From positions 1-48,371 of the forward strand of contig JAHFUO010000001.1 of assembly GCA_023265015.1 (NCBI GenBank): a stretch of DNA of 48,371 bases, written 5' to 3'. Below the pieces are notes generated by a model. It was not told where the DNA came from and searched no databases. It saw only the letters and a list, made by a program, of their open reading frames with translations. The DNA is from Acidobacteriota bacterium (GTDB taxonomy: Bacteria; Acidobacteriota; Vicinamibacteria; Vicinamibacterales; UBA2999). The translations under genes were made by a program, and so were the position numbers. Shown piece by piece: positions 9,248 through 18,754 of the stretch; within the stretch, counting starts at the first letter, position 1; each line of letters begins with the position of its first letter.

Positions 9248-10819
9248 TCAGCGGTTGTCACTCGTCTGACGGAGCATGTCCAGCTCTCGGGGCGTCAACT
9301 CCGAGTCACCACGCCCGACGAGCACCGTCGGCGTCAGGAGGATCACCAGCTCGACCTTCGAGTCGCTGTCGTCATCAGTCCTGAAAGCCCGGCCGACCAC
9401 CGGGGCCCGCTGGAGTCCCGGTACACCCGATCGATTGCGCGAGGATCGCTGCTGCATCAGGCCGCCGATGACGACCGTCTGTCCGTCACGGACGCGAACG
9501 ACGGTATCGGTGGCGCGGACCGCCAGAATCGGAACGACGTCCCCGGTGGCAGACCTTGCCTCGCCGAGTCGCTCTGAAATGCTGGGCCTGATGTTCATCG
9601 TGATGGCGTCGGCCCCGATCTGGGGGGTCACGTCCAGCACAAGGCCCTCGGTCATCGTGTTCGGCGTGACCGTTTGCGTCACCACCCCCGTCAATGGTTC
9701 GCGCTGCGTTGTCTGCGAAAAGAACACATCTTCGGTCGCGACCTTGATGACGGCCTTCTGGTTGTTGAGTGTCGAGATCTTCGGGCTGGAAAGGATCGAA
9801 ACCGTGCCCTGCTGCTCGAGGGCCGCGAGGAGGGCCTGAAGACCGCTCTGCGCCGCCACGCCGATTTGGAAGGCCGATCCCGTGGGCGCACCAGTCTGGG
9901 CAGCGATGGCGCCGCCGGTCAGTGTCCCCGCTATGGCACCCAGGAGCGGGAGGTCGAGTCGATACGGGATCAGGCTCCAGTTGATTCCCGCGCGGAAGTT
10001 CTTCGAGAGAGTGACTTCGACGATCTTCGCCTCGATCATGACCTGGCGCTGCACGGCACCCTGCGCAAGATCGATGTATCGTGCGACCTGCATGATGTTG
10101 GGAGGATAGTCCGTCACGGCCACCAACCCAGCGGTCTGACTGATCACGATCTTGCCCTCCATCGACAGAAACGTCGTCAGTGTCCGCTGCAGCTCGCCCC
10201 AGAAATCGATGTTGTCGCTGGACCCGACCGAACTGGTCGATCCCCCGGCTGCGCCGCGATTCGCGACCGAATTCGCGGCCGTGCCGCCCAACAGCGTGCC
10301 CCCAACTCCGGTCGCTCCTCCGCCGGTCGAGCCCGCTGTTGCGGAGAGCGAACTTGCGCCGGTCCGCGTGGACGCGATGTAATTCACCGCAAAGATACGC
10401 GTGGTCAGTTGCGGCTTCGACGCGCGGATCACGTTACCTTCGCGCTGGTACACAAGTCCGATCGGCGTCAGCATCGCGTCGAGCATCTCGTCCAGCGTCA
10501 CTTGCTTCAGATCCACCGTGATGGCGCCATCGACGCCCGGCGCCAGAACGAAGCTGATGTCGGTGGATTGGCCCAGCGTACGCAGCACGTCACGGATACT
10601 CTGATTCTGCACGGCGATCGAGTAGAGTTGCCGCGGTGCCGCGGGGACCTGCTGCTGCTCGATCTGCACAGCGGGGAGCTCAGGCAAGGATTGGACGGAC
10701 GCCGGCGCGGGCCGCGGCGCCGGCGCGGACGCCACGCGTGTCGCGCCGCCCCGCGAGGCGCACCCGGTCCCGAGCGCCACTATCGTCCAGAGCCACACAA
10801 GACTCGCGTACGCTTTCAT
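9248..10819 (-). CDS. mshL: Outer-membrane secretin (GspD/PilQ/MshL family)
   Basis: Secretin_N-like 'IAVQNQSIRDVLRTLGQSTDISFVLAPGVDGAITVDLKQVTLDEMLDAML'; secretin core 'VSILSSPKISTLNNQKAVIKVATEDVFF...DGQTVVIGGLM'. Confidence 0.95.
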   Translation of the reverse strand: MKAYASLVWLWTIVALGTGCASRGGATRVASAPAPRPAPASVQSLPELPAVQIEQQQVPAAPRQLYSIAVQNQSIRDVLRTLGQSTDISFVLAPGVDGAITVDLKQVTLDEMLDAMLTPIGLVYQREGNVIRASKPQLTTRIFAVNYIASTRTGASSLSATAGSTGGGATGVGGTLLGGTAANSVANRGAAGGSTSSVGSSDNIDFWGELQRTLTTFLSMEGKIVISQTAGLVAVTDYPPNIMQVARYIDLAQGAVQRQVMIEAKIVEVTLSKNFRAGINWSLIPYRLDLPLLGAIAGTLTGGAIAAQTGAPTGSAFQIGVAAQSGLQALLAALEQQGTVSILSSPKISTLNNQKAVIKVATEDVFFSQTTQREPLTGVVTQTVTPNTMTEGLVLDVTPQIGADAITMNIRPSISERLGEARSATGDVVPILAVRATDTVVRVRDGQTVVIGGLMQQRSSRNRSGVPGLQRAPVVGRAFRTDDDSDSKVELVILLTPTVLVGRGDSELTPRELDMLRQTSDNR

Positions 10820-11388
10820 CGGGTCCTTTCGGGTTGTATTTGGGGGCCGCTCGAGCCGCTTGTCGCCAGCACGGCGCCTGTCGCCAGCTCCAGCCGGCGC
10901 CTCGCGCCGCTATGCTCGAGCACAACCTCATTACGGCGAATCTCGATGACGCGCTCGTCACCGAGCATGTCTCCGACTTTGACGATTTGATCTCCAATCA
11001 ACGCCCTGCCTTGCGACCCTGTCAGCAACACCAGCTTGACGGTGTACTCCGGCGGCGCAGGACGGCTGGCGGGAGCCACAGTTTGCCGCTTCGCGACAGG
11101 CGGCCGGCTCATCTCGGCAATTTCGGCCATTGTGAAAAACGGGTCGCGCGGTGCGCCGGCGAGCCGTCCTCTCCAGGCTGTCCACTCTTGCTCGGAGAGC
11201 GGAGGCGCCGCGGGAGCCGCCGCCTCAGCCGCTTGAGCATTTCCCTGGCCGACATTGACGGGCGCGCGCGTCGCGGCCGACTTCACCGGCGCGCCTGCGG
11301 GCCAGAGGCCGTAGATCGTCGTGAGCGTGCTGCCGGCCAGCATGGCCCAGAGCATGGCACGGCGGCGATCCATCTTCACTTCGTCCAC
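10816..11388 (-). CDS. mshK: PilP/MshK-like pilus assembly protein
   Basis: Short protein with N-terminal TM and 'YTVKLVLLTGSQGRALIGDQIVKVGDMLGDERVIEIRRNEVVLEHSGARRRLEL' (GspC/PilP-type fold). Overlaps the secretin start. Confidence 0.65.
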   Translation of the reverse strand: MDEVKMDRRRAMLWAMLAGSTLTTIYGLWPAGAPVKSAATRAPVNVGQGNAQAAEAAAPAAPPLSEQEWTAWRGRLAGAPRDPFFTMAEIAEMSRPPVAKRQTVAPASRPAPPEYTVKLVLLTGSQGRALIGDQIVKVGDMLGDERVIEIRRNEVVLEHSGARRRLELATGAVLATSGSSGPQIQPERTR

Positions 11389-11960
11389 CTGAGCGACATC
11401 AGCTGGATGTCGCTCTCCAGAGAATCGCCGACGCGGCTGGCGTCGAGTGACCGCACGGCGAGATACGGGTTGTTGTGGCCAACGCGGTCGAGAAAGTCGA
11501 TCAGATCCCGGTAACCGTGGCGCGCGGTTAGTCTGATGATTCCCGGATTGACGGTCGTATTCGCCGGCATCGCAAACGGCAGTGTGACGACCTGCTCCGT
11601 GTTGCCGGCTGCAGATGGCTGCGCGCCGCCAGGGCCCTGCAGCTGGAGACCCGTGACGCTGAGCCCCGTCGCGCGCGCCAGTCGCGCCATCTGCACAAGG
11701 AGTCGAAGCTGATCGTCAGGCGCGACGAACCGCTCGCGCACGTGCGTTTCGATCTCCTGCCATGACGCACGTTCCGCGTCGCTGATCGGAGGAGCGGGCA
11801 CGGCCGTTGCCAGTCGTGAAGCCGCGTCGAGCTGAGACTCGAGCTCAGCGATCGCGCGGCGCTTCGACGCCACCAGTCCCTCGTACCCTCCGACCGCGAT
11901 CACGAGGACGACGGCAACAGCCACGAGCGCCGCGGTCGTCACTGGAAGCGGCCTGATCAT
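11376..11960 (-). CDS. mshJ: PilO/GspM/MshJ-like pilus assembly protein
   Basis: N-terminal TM plus coiled-coil, then 'LTARHGYRDLIDFLDRVGHNNPYLAVRSLDA...DIQLMSLRWTK'. Positional synteny. Confidence 0.7.
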   Translation of the reverse strand: MIRPLPVTTAALVAVAVVLVIAVGGYEGLVASKRRAIAELESQLDAASRLATAVPAPPISDAERASWQEIETHVRERFVAPDDQLRLLVQMARLARATGLSVTGLQLQGPGGAQPSAAGNTEQVVTLPFAMPANTTVNPGIIRLTARHGYRDLIDFLDRVGHNNPYLAVRSLDASRVGDSLESDIQLMSLRWTK

Positions 11961-13528
11961 GAAAGTCTCCGCAGCTTCGCGACCACGACAAACATGAGCG
12001 GGCGGGCGGTCTTCCCGTTCGTCGCCGACGCGCTCGCCGCATCCGCGCCGGTACCGTCGGTAGCCGAACGCTCCGCCTCTTTGGTGGACGCTGGCGCGTC
12101 TTCGCGCAACGTCGCCTGGATCTCCACCGAATGGAACAGCGGCGAGCTGCGAAGGTCGTAATAGAACTCGTTGAGAGACTGCTGCGCCTCGGTGAAATCG
12201 TCCTGGTCCACGCGACCGCTCAGGCTGAATACGTATCCCTGACCATCGAGCGACATCACGAGCTCGTCGAGGCGGAGGTCAGCAGGTGCCAGGCGCGCGA
12301 ACTCCCGCAGTGCGTCTGCCGGCGGGAGCAGATGCAGAGGATCGCCGGTGAGCAGACGCGCGAACTCCCGCATGTGTTGCCGTTCGGCCTCGGCGCGCAC
12401 GGCTGTATCCACACGCGCTTGAGCCGCCTGACGGGCCGCCAGCGAGCGCGAGAGGCGTCCGCGAAGATCCCGCTCGCGCTGCGTCAACCACACGGCACTC
12501 GACCCGAGCAGCAGCGCCAGCACCACGCCGGCGGCCACCGCCGCGGAGATGATCTGACGGGAGCGCCGTTGCACGACGAGCGCGTGCGGGAGAAGGTTCG
12601 GCGCCTCGCCGGCGCTGAGCACGGCCGCACCGTAGGCCAGCGTGAACACCCCGGCCGCCATGTCGCCCGCGGCATCCGCAGGCAGTTGCGGCGCCAGCAA
12701 CGCGTTCAAGTTCGTCATCATCAGACGCAGGCGTTCGGCCAGCTCGCCGCCGGCGAACAGGCGGCGAGCGCCCGCCGCGCCAGCGACGGACACCATCACG
12801 TGCTCGACGCGTTCGCCCTTCGAGACGACCGCGTGGCGGCGGATAGAACGTTCGATTTCCACCGGGATCCAGTCGAACGGGTCGAGGTCAGCCGCCGGAG
12901 GTTCGATGACGCGAGCAAACTTCAACACGCCGTCGGAGACCACGACGATGGTCAACGTCGAAACGCTCCAATGCACGAGCGCGGTGGGCCGATCCAGTGG
13001 CGTTGGCGTGAGCCCACGGGCGGCAGCGATGAGCGCGAGCGGACCCGTGGTCACGACTCGTGGCACGATGCGTTCGCGCACGAAGGGCTCGAGCGCTTGC
13101 TGAAGTCGACTCGGCGAAGCCGTGACGACGAGCACTTCGTCCTGTGGCAGCCCGTCCACGGCGATCCGGCGTGCGGAGTGCCAGGCAACGGTCTTCGTTT
13201 CATCTCCGTCGCGCGAGGTCTCACGCCGCACGACCTCCGACCGCTCCGCCGCCGTCATTGGCGGCAGCAGGAGCGTCCGAGGGACATGATCGGGCTCGCA
13301 GAGCACGAGGTGAACCGGGGTACCGCCAGTGCGTCCCTCGCCGAGCAACGCGCGGATCGGCGGACGGGAAGAGGCCGGCGTCGTGACACTGAATGTCCGT
13401 GCGCTGGAAATCCGTCCGCCGCGCACAGTCACCGCGATCAGCCTCTCGGAAGCGGCCTCGACGCCGAGACACCGCCTCCATACCGGGCCCGGCAGGCGGG
13501 AGCCGCCGATGTCCGGCGCGGCCTTCAC
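11957..13528 (-). CDS. mshI: PilM-PilN-like fusion (MshI/GspL-like)
   Basis: N-terminal actin-like region without TM, TM 'SAAVAAGVVLALLLGSSAVWL', coiled-coil, then PilN-like domain. GTG start at 13528 (VKAAPDIGG...) preferred over the ORF-track start at 13645, which lies inside the upstream ATPase gene. Confidence 0.75.
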   Translation of the reverse strand: MKAAPDIGGSRLPGPVWRRCLGVEAASERLIAVTVRGGRISSARTFSVTTPASSRPPIRALLGEGRTGGTPVHLVLCEPDHVPRTLLLPPMTAAERSEVVRRETSRDGDETKTVAWHSARRIAVDGLPQDEVLVVTASPSRLQQALEPFVRERIVPRVVTTGPLALIAAARGLTPTPLDRPTALVHWSVSTLTIVVVSDGVLKFARVIEPPAADLDPFDWIPVEIERSIRRHAVVSKGERVEHVMVSVAGAAGARRLFAGGELAERLRLMMTNLNALLAPQLPADAAGDMAAGVFTLAYGAAVLSAGEAPNLLPHALVVQRRSRQIISAAVAAGVVLALLLGSSAVWLTQRERDLRGRLSRSLAARQAAQARVDTAVRAEAERQHMREFARLLTGDPLHLLPPADALREFARLAPADLRLDELVMSLDGQGYVFSLSGRVDQDDFTEAQQSLNEFYYDLRSSPLFHSVEIQATLREDAPASTKEAERSATDGTGADAASASATNGKTARPLMFVVVAKLRRLS

Positions 13529-13532
13529 GCGC

Positions 13533-15230
13533 TCACTCGGTGAAGACGGCACGCACGACCTCGTCCACACTCGTGATACCGGCCTCGACCTTCGCGAGCG
13601 CATGATCCAGCATCGGCACCATCGCGTGTTTCTCGATGGCCGCACGCTTCACTGTCTCGGGATTCGAAGCCGCGGCGGTTGCCTGACGCAGCAACTCTTG
13701 CGAGACGAGCTCGAACACGCCGAGTCTTCCTCGGTATCCCGTCCCGTTGCACGACGCGCAACCCTTCCCGATAAAGGTCGCCGACACGCGACTCGCCATC
13801 TCACCGAGGCGGCCGACGCCGGCCTGCTCGGGCGTGACGCGCGCCTTGCAGTGTGGACAGATCACGCGCACGAGTCGCTGGGCCAGCACGCCAACGAGCG
13901 AAGACGAGATCAGATACGCCGGCACGCCCATATCCAACAACCTCGGGATGGCGCCCAGCGCGTCGTTGGTATGCAGCGTGGAGAACACGAGGTGGCCGGT
14001 CATTGCCGAGCGAATCGCAATCTCGGCCGTCTCGACATCACGCATCTCGCCGACCAGGATGACGTCAGGGTCCTGACGCAGCAGCGCCCGGAGTCCGACC
14101 ACGAACGTCAGGCCCGATCGAGGGTTGATCTGCGTCTGCCGGACTCCAGGAAGTTCGTATTCGACCGGATCTTCGAGCGTGACGATATTCCTCTCGACGG
14201 AGTTGATCTCGGCGAGCGCCGAATAGAGCGTCGTCGTCTTGCCGGAGCCAGTCGGCCCCGTGACCAGGAACAAGCCGTGGGGACGCGTGATACAGCGCCG
14301 AAACGCGACCAGTTCCGCCGCCGACATTCCCAGGGTGTCAAGGCCGAAGCTGCGAGTCTTGTCGAGCACACGGATGGCGACGTTCTCGCCATGGATGGTT
14401 GGAAAGACGGACACTCGAAGATCGAGGCGCCTGTCGTCGATCTGGTGCAGGATGCGCCCATCCTGCGGAAGCCGGTTCTCGGCGATGTTCAGGTTGGCCA
14501 GGATCTTGATCCGCGTGAGTACCGAGGAGAACATCGCTCGGGACAGCGTGGGGCCTGATCGAAGCAGGCCGTCGTGGCGGAAGCGCGTGACGATCTTCGT
14601 TTCGGCCGGCTCGATATGAATGTCGCTCGCGCCCTCCTGGATGGCCTTTCGCAGGAGCTGTTCGACAATGAGCGTCGCAGACCGGTCCTCGACCTGTGAG
14701 TCGGGCCTGGCACTTCGTTCGGCCTCAGAAGGTCCTGAGCCAGCCACCGACCTTTCGATTATCTTGCCGAAGATTCGGTCGAGCTCTTTGAAGATCTGGT
14801 CTTCGGCCGCGGCGACGAGGGTCACGAACAGATTCGAGAGGCGGCGAAGTTCGTCGACGCCCGCAAGATTCCCGATATCAGACGTCGCCGCAGTGAGGGT
14901 GTGGCCCTCGCGCTTGAGTGGAAGCACCCGGTACATCCGAAGCAGCGACTCGGGGAAGCTACGCACCAGGTCGGTGTCGAGCGACATGGACTCGAGGTTG
15001 ATGACCTCGACCCCGGCCTGCCGGGCCAGGGCCCAGAGGATCTGATCGGCGGTGGCCGAACCAAGTCTGACGAGCGCCTGGCCGAGCAGCTCCTTTCGCG
15101 CCTTTGCTTCGCGCAAGGCTTGGTCGAGCTGTTCGCGCGTGATGACGCCGTCACTCAGCAGGCTCTCGCCCAAGAGCCGGCCAACGCTGACAGCAAGCCG
15201 CTGGTTACTGCCTTGCTCCTGTGTGGTCAC
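13533..15230 (-). CDS. mshE: GspE/PilB/MshE-like pilus assembly ATPase
   Basis: T2SSE_N/MshEN-like N-terminus ('LLGESLLSDGVITREQLDQAL'), 'GPTGSGKTTTLYSAL', 'TLEDPVEYELPGVRQTQINPRSGLTF', 'LLRQDPDVILVGEMRDVETAEIA', zinc tetracysteine 'CPHCKA...CASCNGTGYRGR'. Confidence 0.95.
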   Translation of the reverse strand: MTTQEQGSNQRLAVSVGRLLGESLLSDGVITREQLDQALREAKARKELLGQALVRLGSATADQILWALARQAGVEVINLESMSLDTDLVRSFPESLLRMYRVLPLKREGHTLTAATSDIGNLAGVDELRRLSNLFVTLVAAAEDQIFKELDRIFGKIIERSVAGSGPSEAERSARPDSQVEDRSATLIVEQLLRKAIQEGASDIHIEPAETKIVTRFRHDGLLRSGPTLSRAMFSSVLTRIKILANLNIAENRLPQDGRILHQIDDRRLDLRVSVFPTIHGENVAIRVLDKTRSFGLDTLGMSAAELVAFRRCITRPHGLFLVTGPTGSGKTTTLYSALAEINSVERNIVTLEDPVEYELPGVRQTQINPRSGLTFVVGLRALLRQDPDVILVGEMRDVETAEIAIRSAMTGHLVFSTLHTNDALGAIPRLLDMGVPAYLISSSLVGVLAQRLVRVICPHCKARVTPEQAGVGRLGEMASRVSATFIGKGCASCNGTGYRGRLGVFELVSQELLRQATAAASNPETVKRAAIEKHAMVPMLDHALAKVEAGITSVDEVVRAVFTE

Positions 15231-15435
15231 AGTGTTTTCAGATTAGGATGGCCTTGCCCATCGCCATACCTTATCGTCGTTCTTGAAGTTACACTTTAAT
15301 GCTCACCATTGCACACAGCGATTGGCACACACTTCTCCATTCCGTCGACACCGTCAGATTGATTACAGAACCGTAATGAGCGTACGTGTGTGAACCCTGA
15401 TGGCGCATCATGCCGGGTCGCGGGAGAATGGTGGG

Positions 15436-16287
15436 ATGTCCACGGCTTCCCTGGATCGCCGCAGGTTTCTGAGCTTGCTCGCGCTCGGAGCATTCGGCGT
15501 GGCGACCGGCCGTGTCGCTGCTCGACAACTGAATCGGATAGGGCTTCAGATGAGGAGCGTGGCCGAGGCCATCGCGGACGATCTGCCGGGTACGCTCGAG
15601 AGGATCGCCTCGATTGGATATAGGGAAGTCGAGTTCTGGACCCCGGAGGGCCTCAGCTTCGACGCGCTCGACGTGCGGCGCGTGCTCGAGCGGCTGTCAC
15701 TTGCAGCGCCATCGCGCCACGTCCCAATGCCGGATCTGTTCACCAACTGGCGCGTGGTCCTCACGCAGTGCCGGGCGCTCGGTACTCGCCATGTCGTCTG
15801 CGACGAGATTCCAGAGCAGGAACGGGCGACTCTTGACGGTTACGCGCGTGTCGCCGATCTACTGAACGCAGCAGGCAAGATCACCGAGTGGGCGGGAATT
15901 CAACTCGCGTTGCACGCGCACGAAGACGATTTCCGGCCGCGCGAAGGCATCGTGCCTTTTGATTATCTGATGAGCCACACCGACCCAGCGCTCGTGAAGT
16001 TCCAGATGGACCTGTCCGTGATGATCAGGGTCAATCGCGATCCCCTCGAAGATTTTGCCCGGTATCCGGGCCGGTTCGTCAGCGTGCATCTCCACGGTGT
16101 CGGCAGTGCGCCGGAACGGCGGCCAGTGGGTCTCGGAGAGGGCCAGATAAACTTCGCCGCCATTATCTCCAGCGCTGAACGAGCGGGCGTCCAGAACTAT
16201 TTCATCGAGGACGACCGGCCGGATTCCCCGTGGGATCACGCCACGGCAAATTTCGCGTATCTGTCACATCTCGACATCAAAGAGTAA
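15436..16287 (+). CDS. Tat-exported sugar phosphate isomerase/epimerase-like TIM-barrel protein
   Basis: 'DRRRFLSLLALGAFGVATGRVAA' Tat-like signal; 'IGLQMRSVAEAIADDLPGTLERIASIGYREVEFW', 'FVSVHLHGVG', 'NYFIEDDRPD'. Only plus-strand gene of the window. Confidence 0.8.
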   Translation: MSTASLDRRRFLSLLALGAFGVATGRVAARQLNRIGLQMRSVAEAIADDLPGTLERIASIGYREVEFWTPEGLSFDALDVRRVLERLSLAAPSRHVPMPDLFTNWRVVLTQCRALGTRHVVCDEIPEQERATLDGYARVADLLNAAGKITEWAGIQLALHAHEDDFRPREGIVPFDYLMSHTDPALVKFQMDLSVMIRVNRDPLEDFARYPGRFVSVHLHGVGSAPERRPVGLGEGQINFAAIISSAERAGVQNYFIEDDRPDSPWDHATANFAYLSHLDIKE

Positions 16288-16304
16288 CGAGCCGCGCACC
16301 ATCC

Positions 16305-17204
16305 TTACGATCGCGGCGCGCGTCGGAGGCGGCTGAACCACGTCCGCCCCTCCACCGGGCGCTTCGCCTGTCCCGTCCCTAGAGTGAGGACGTCCGCGAC
16401 TGCCCGCGCCAGATCTGCATCGATGCGCATCGTCTGGGCCACGTATCCGGCAACGAGCGCGCGGTGGCAGATCATGTTGATCAACCGTGGGATGCCGCCT
16501 GAATACTCGTGCACGAGCTGCAGCGCCGAGGGCGTGAACGTGACGACGGGTGCGCCGCCTGCCACGGTTAGGCGATGCGCGACGTACGCGGCGGTCTCGT
16601 CTGCCGTCAGCGGCGTCAACTGGCAGCGGATCGAAAATCGCCCATCGAGCAAGAGATGCTGCGGTGTGCGCAGCAAAGCCAGCAGGTCGAGCTGACCGAC
16701 GAGCACGATCTGGAGCAGCGTCACCTTGTCGGCCGCGAGGTTGGACAGCGCACGAATCTGCTCGAGAGTCGGGACAGGCTGAGCCTGAGCCTCGTCGACA
16801 ATCAGCAACGCGGTGGCCCCAAGGGAGACGAGTGATTCCAAGAAATTGGACAGCGTCTCGATCAGAGCCTGGCGGCTCGGACCAGCGGCGCCAAGCCGCT
16901 CGTCGATGCGCGAAACGACGCCGAAGTCGCGCAGGATGTTTCCGAGCAGATCCTCCTCGGAGACAAACGGGTTCTGCAGCAGCGCGGTAAACGTCTTCCT
17001 GTCGGCCTGATCGAGCAGCGCGCGGCACAGCGTCGTCTTCCCGGTGCCCACGTCGCCGGTCACGACGGCAAATCCCTCGCGTCGTGCAATGGCCTCGCGC
17101 AGCAGCGTCACCGCGTTGGTGTGTGATTGGCTCTCGTAGAGGTACTTCGGATCCGCCGTCAGCCGGAACGGCTTCTCAGCGAAGTGGTAATACTGCTCAT
17201 ACAT
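16305..17204 (-). CDS. ExeA-family AAA ATPase without SPOR domain (secretion/EPS-locus-associated type)
   Basis: 'MYEQYYHFAEKPFRLTADPKYLYESQSHTNAVTLLREAIARREGFAVVTGDVGTGKTTLCRALL', 'LLIVDEAQAQPVPTLEQIRALSNL'. Confidence 0.88.
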   Translation of the reverse strand: MYEQYYHFAEKPFRLTADPKYLYESQSHTNAVTLLREAIARREGFAVVTGDVGTGKTTLCRALLDQADRKTFTALLQNPFVSEEDLLGNILRDFGVVSRIDERLGAAGPSRQALIETLSNFLESLVSLGATALLIVDEAQAQPVPTLEQIRALSNLAADKVTLLQIVLVGQLDLLALLRTPQHLLLDGRFSIRCQLTPLTADETAAYVAHRLTVAGGAPVVTFTPSALQLVHEYSGGIPRLINMICHRALVAGYVAQTMRIDADLARAVADVLTLGTGQAKRPVEGRTWFSRLRRAPRS

Positions 17205-17314
17205 CAGCGACCGAGCCCCGCTACGTAGGATGACAACGACCCGCCACGCGCTGTGGTGGCAGGGAGTAGACCAGAAGGACCTATCCTACGGGGCTTGGAG
17301 TCGGGCGCGGCAAA

Positions 17315-18754
17315 TTATTGCGGCGATCTCTCCTCGCGAGCGCGATGAGCAGACACCCCACTCGGCCGGTGATTCCTGTCGACAACACGCGGTGGCGAGT
17401 CGTCTGATTTCTGTGCTGGGGATATCGCAATTGCAGCGAGCGTGGCGAACAGCAGCGCGTTCGCTGGCATGTGCAGGCTGAATTCCACTGTCTCCTGGAT
17501 CCCGATCGCGACGAGTCCCACGGCAGCGCCGGCTCGCACCCAGTAGTCGTAGCTGTCGTCGCGTGCCGCGTTCAGGCTCCGGCGAATGGAGCTGGCCAGC
17601 AGCACCACAACGATGGCGGCAGGAATAGCCACCAACAATCCCCCTTCGGCCAGGAGCTGGAGATAGTCATTGTGGGCGTGGGTCATCCAGAACTCGAGCA
17701 CATGCTTCTGATAGAAAAGCATCGCATCGGGATAGGTATTGAGACCGGTCCCGGTAATCGGGAAGTCCTGCACGACTTGCCAGCCATCGTGCCATGCGGC
17801 CACGCGACCCACGAGATCCGAGGTGTCAGCAAACCACTGCAGCAGCCGATCGACACCGCGCCAGCTCAGACTTGCGAGCAACAGTGCGCCGAGGGCGCTC
17901 ACAACAATGGCTCGCCTTGCCAAGCCGATATGGCCTCTCCGAGCCATAAGCCACACAAAGCACCCCACGGCGCATGTGAAGCTCACAATACCCGATCGCG
18001 ACATCGTCCAGACCAGCGCAATCGCCATCACGATGATGCTGACGGCAATGAGGATCAATCGATTGGCCTCGGAGGTGGAGAGCCAGACAATTCTGTTCCG
18101 CACGCCCGGCTTCACCGCCTTGAGCGCAACCTCGCTTCGCGCGCACAAGACCCCGATTGCCAGACACGTCGTCATCAGCATCCAGCCCGCGAAGTGATTG
18201 CGGTCGACGAACGGACCGAAACCGTTGCCGTTCGTCCCTTCCTCCGACCGCCAGAACCCGAACACGAGGCCGTTATTGTGCTCCCGGCCAAAGATGCCGA
18301 CGAGGGCCAGCGGCACCGCGAACAGCATGAGGTGTCGCGGGAGCGCGCGCAGATCGCGTCGCGACAGAAAGCTTGGGAGCCCGATCAGGTACAGCCCGAG
18401 CGTGGCCAATCCCAGCAGGGCAAGGCCGGTGGCGGCGGGATTGATTGAGAGTGGGTGAAGCGCAGTGCTGAGGGCGAACGTCAGACTGTAGCGAGATAGA
18501 AGAGCGGCCGCATGCGGACTGAGGAAATCAAGGGTGGTGCGAGGGACAGGTACCAGTTGTCCCCCGATCGCCAAGGCCACGAGCAATAGTCCGGCCGAGA
18601 TGGTGCGAGCTTCACACGGAATCCCACGTTGGCGGACCAAGCCAGCCAGACCGATGGACGCTGCGACGACGAAAAGCGGAAGGTAGCCCCAGGGATAGAC
18701 GGCGCCGAATGCCAGCGTCCCACAAACAATGAGGAGCGAAACGAGGACACTCAC
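17315..18754 (-). CDS. O-antigen ligase / polymerase family (Wzy/WaaL-like) membrane protein
   Basis: Polytopic; 'FPITGTGLNTYPDAMLFYQKHVLEFWMTHAHNDYLQLLAEGGLLVAIPAAIVVV' Wzy_C-type signature. Confidence 0.85.
   Translation of the reverse strand: MSVLVSLLIVCGTLAFGAVYPWGYLPLFVVAASIGLAGLVRQRGIPCEARTISAGLLLVALAIGGQLVPVPRTTLDFLSPHAAALLSRYSLTFALSTALHPLSINPAATGLALLGLATLGLYLIGLPSFLSRRDLRALPRHLMLFAVPLALVGIFGREHNNGLVFGFWRSEEGTNGNGFGPFVDRNHFAGWMLMTTCLAIGVLCARSEVALKAVKPGVRNRIVWLSTSEANRLILIAVSIIVMAIALVWTMSRSGIVSFTCAVGCFVWLMARRGHIGLARRAIVVSALGALLLASLSWRGVDRLLQWFADTSDLVGRVAAWHDGWQVVQDFPITGTGLNTYPDAMLFYQKHVLEFWMTHAHNDYLQLLAEGGLLVAIPAAIVVVLLASSIRRSLNAARDDSYDYWVRAGAAVGLVAIGIQETVEFSLHMPANALLFATLAAIAISPAQKSDDSPPRVVDRNHRPSGVSAHRAREERSPQ

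Noticed and set aside
12131-13543. 470-aa plus-strand ORF opposite the PilM-PilN-like gene
   Set aside because: Shadow ORF; the minus-strand reading has TM/actin-like organisation and synteny.
15231-15435. Weak GG-N10-GC match (ATGGAGAAGTGTGTGCC, minus strand) upstream of the pilus ATPase
   Set aside because: Only the invariant dinucleotides fit; -24 and -12 boxes are otherwise poor, so not called as a sigma-54 promoter.
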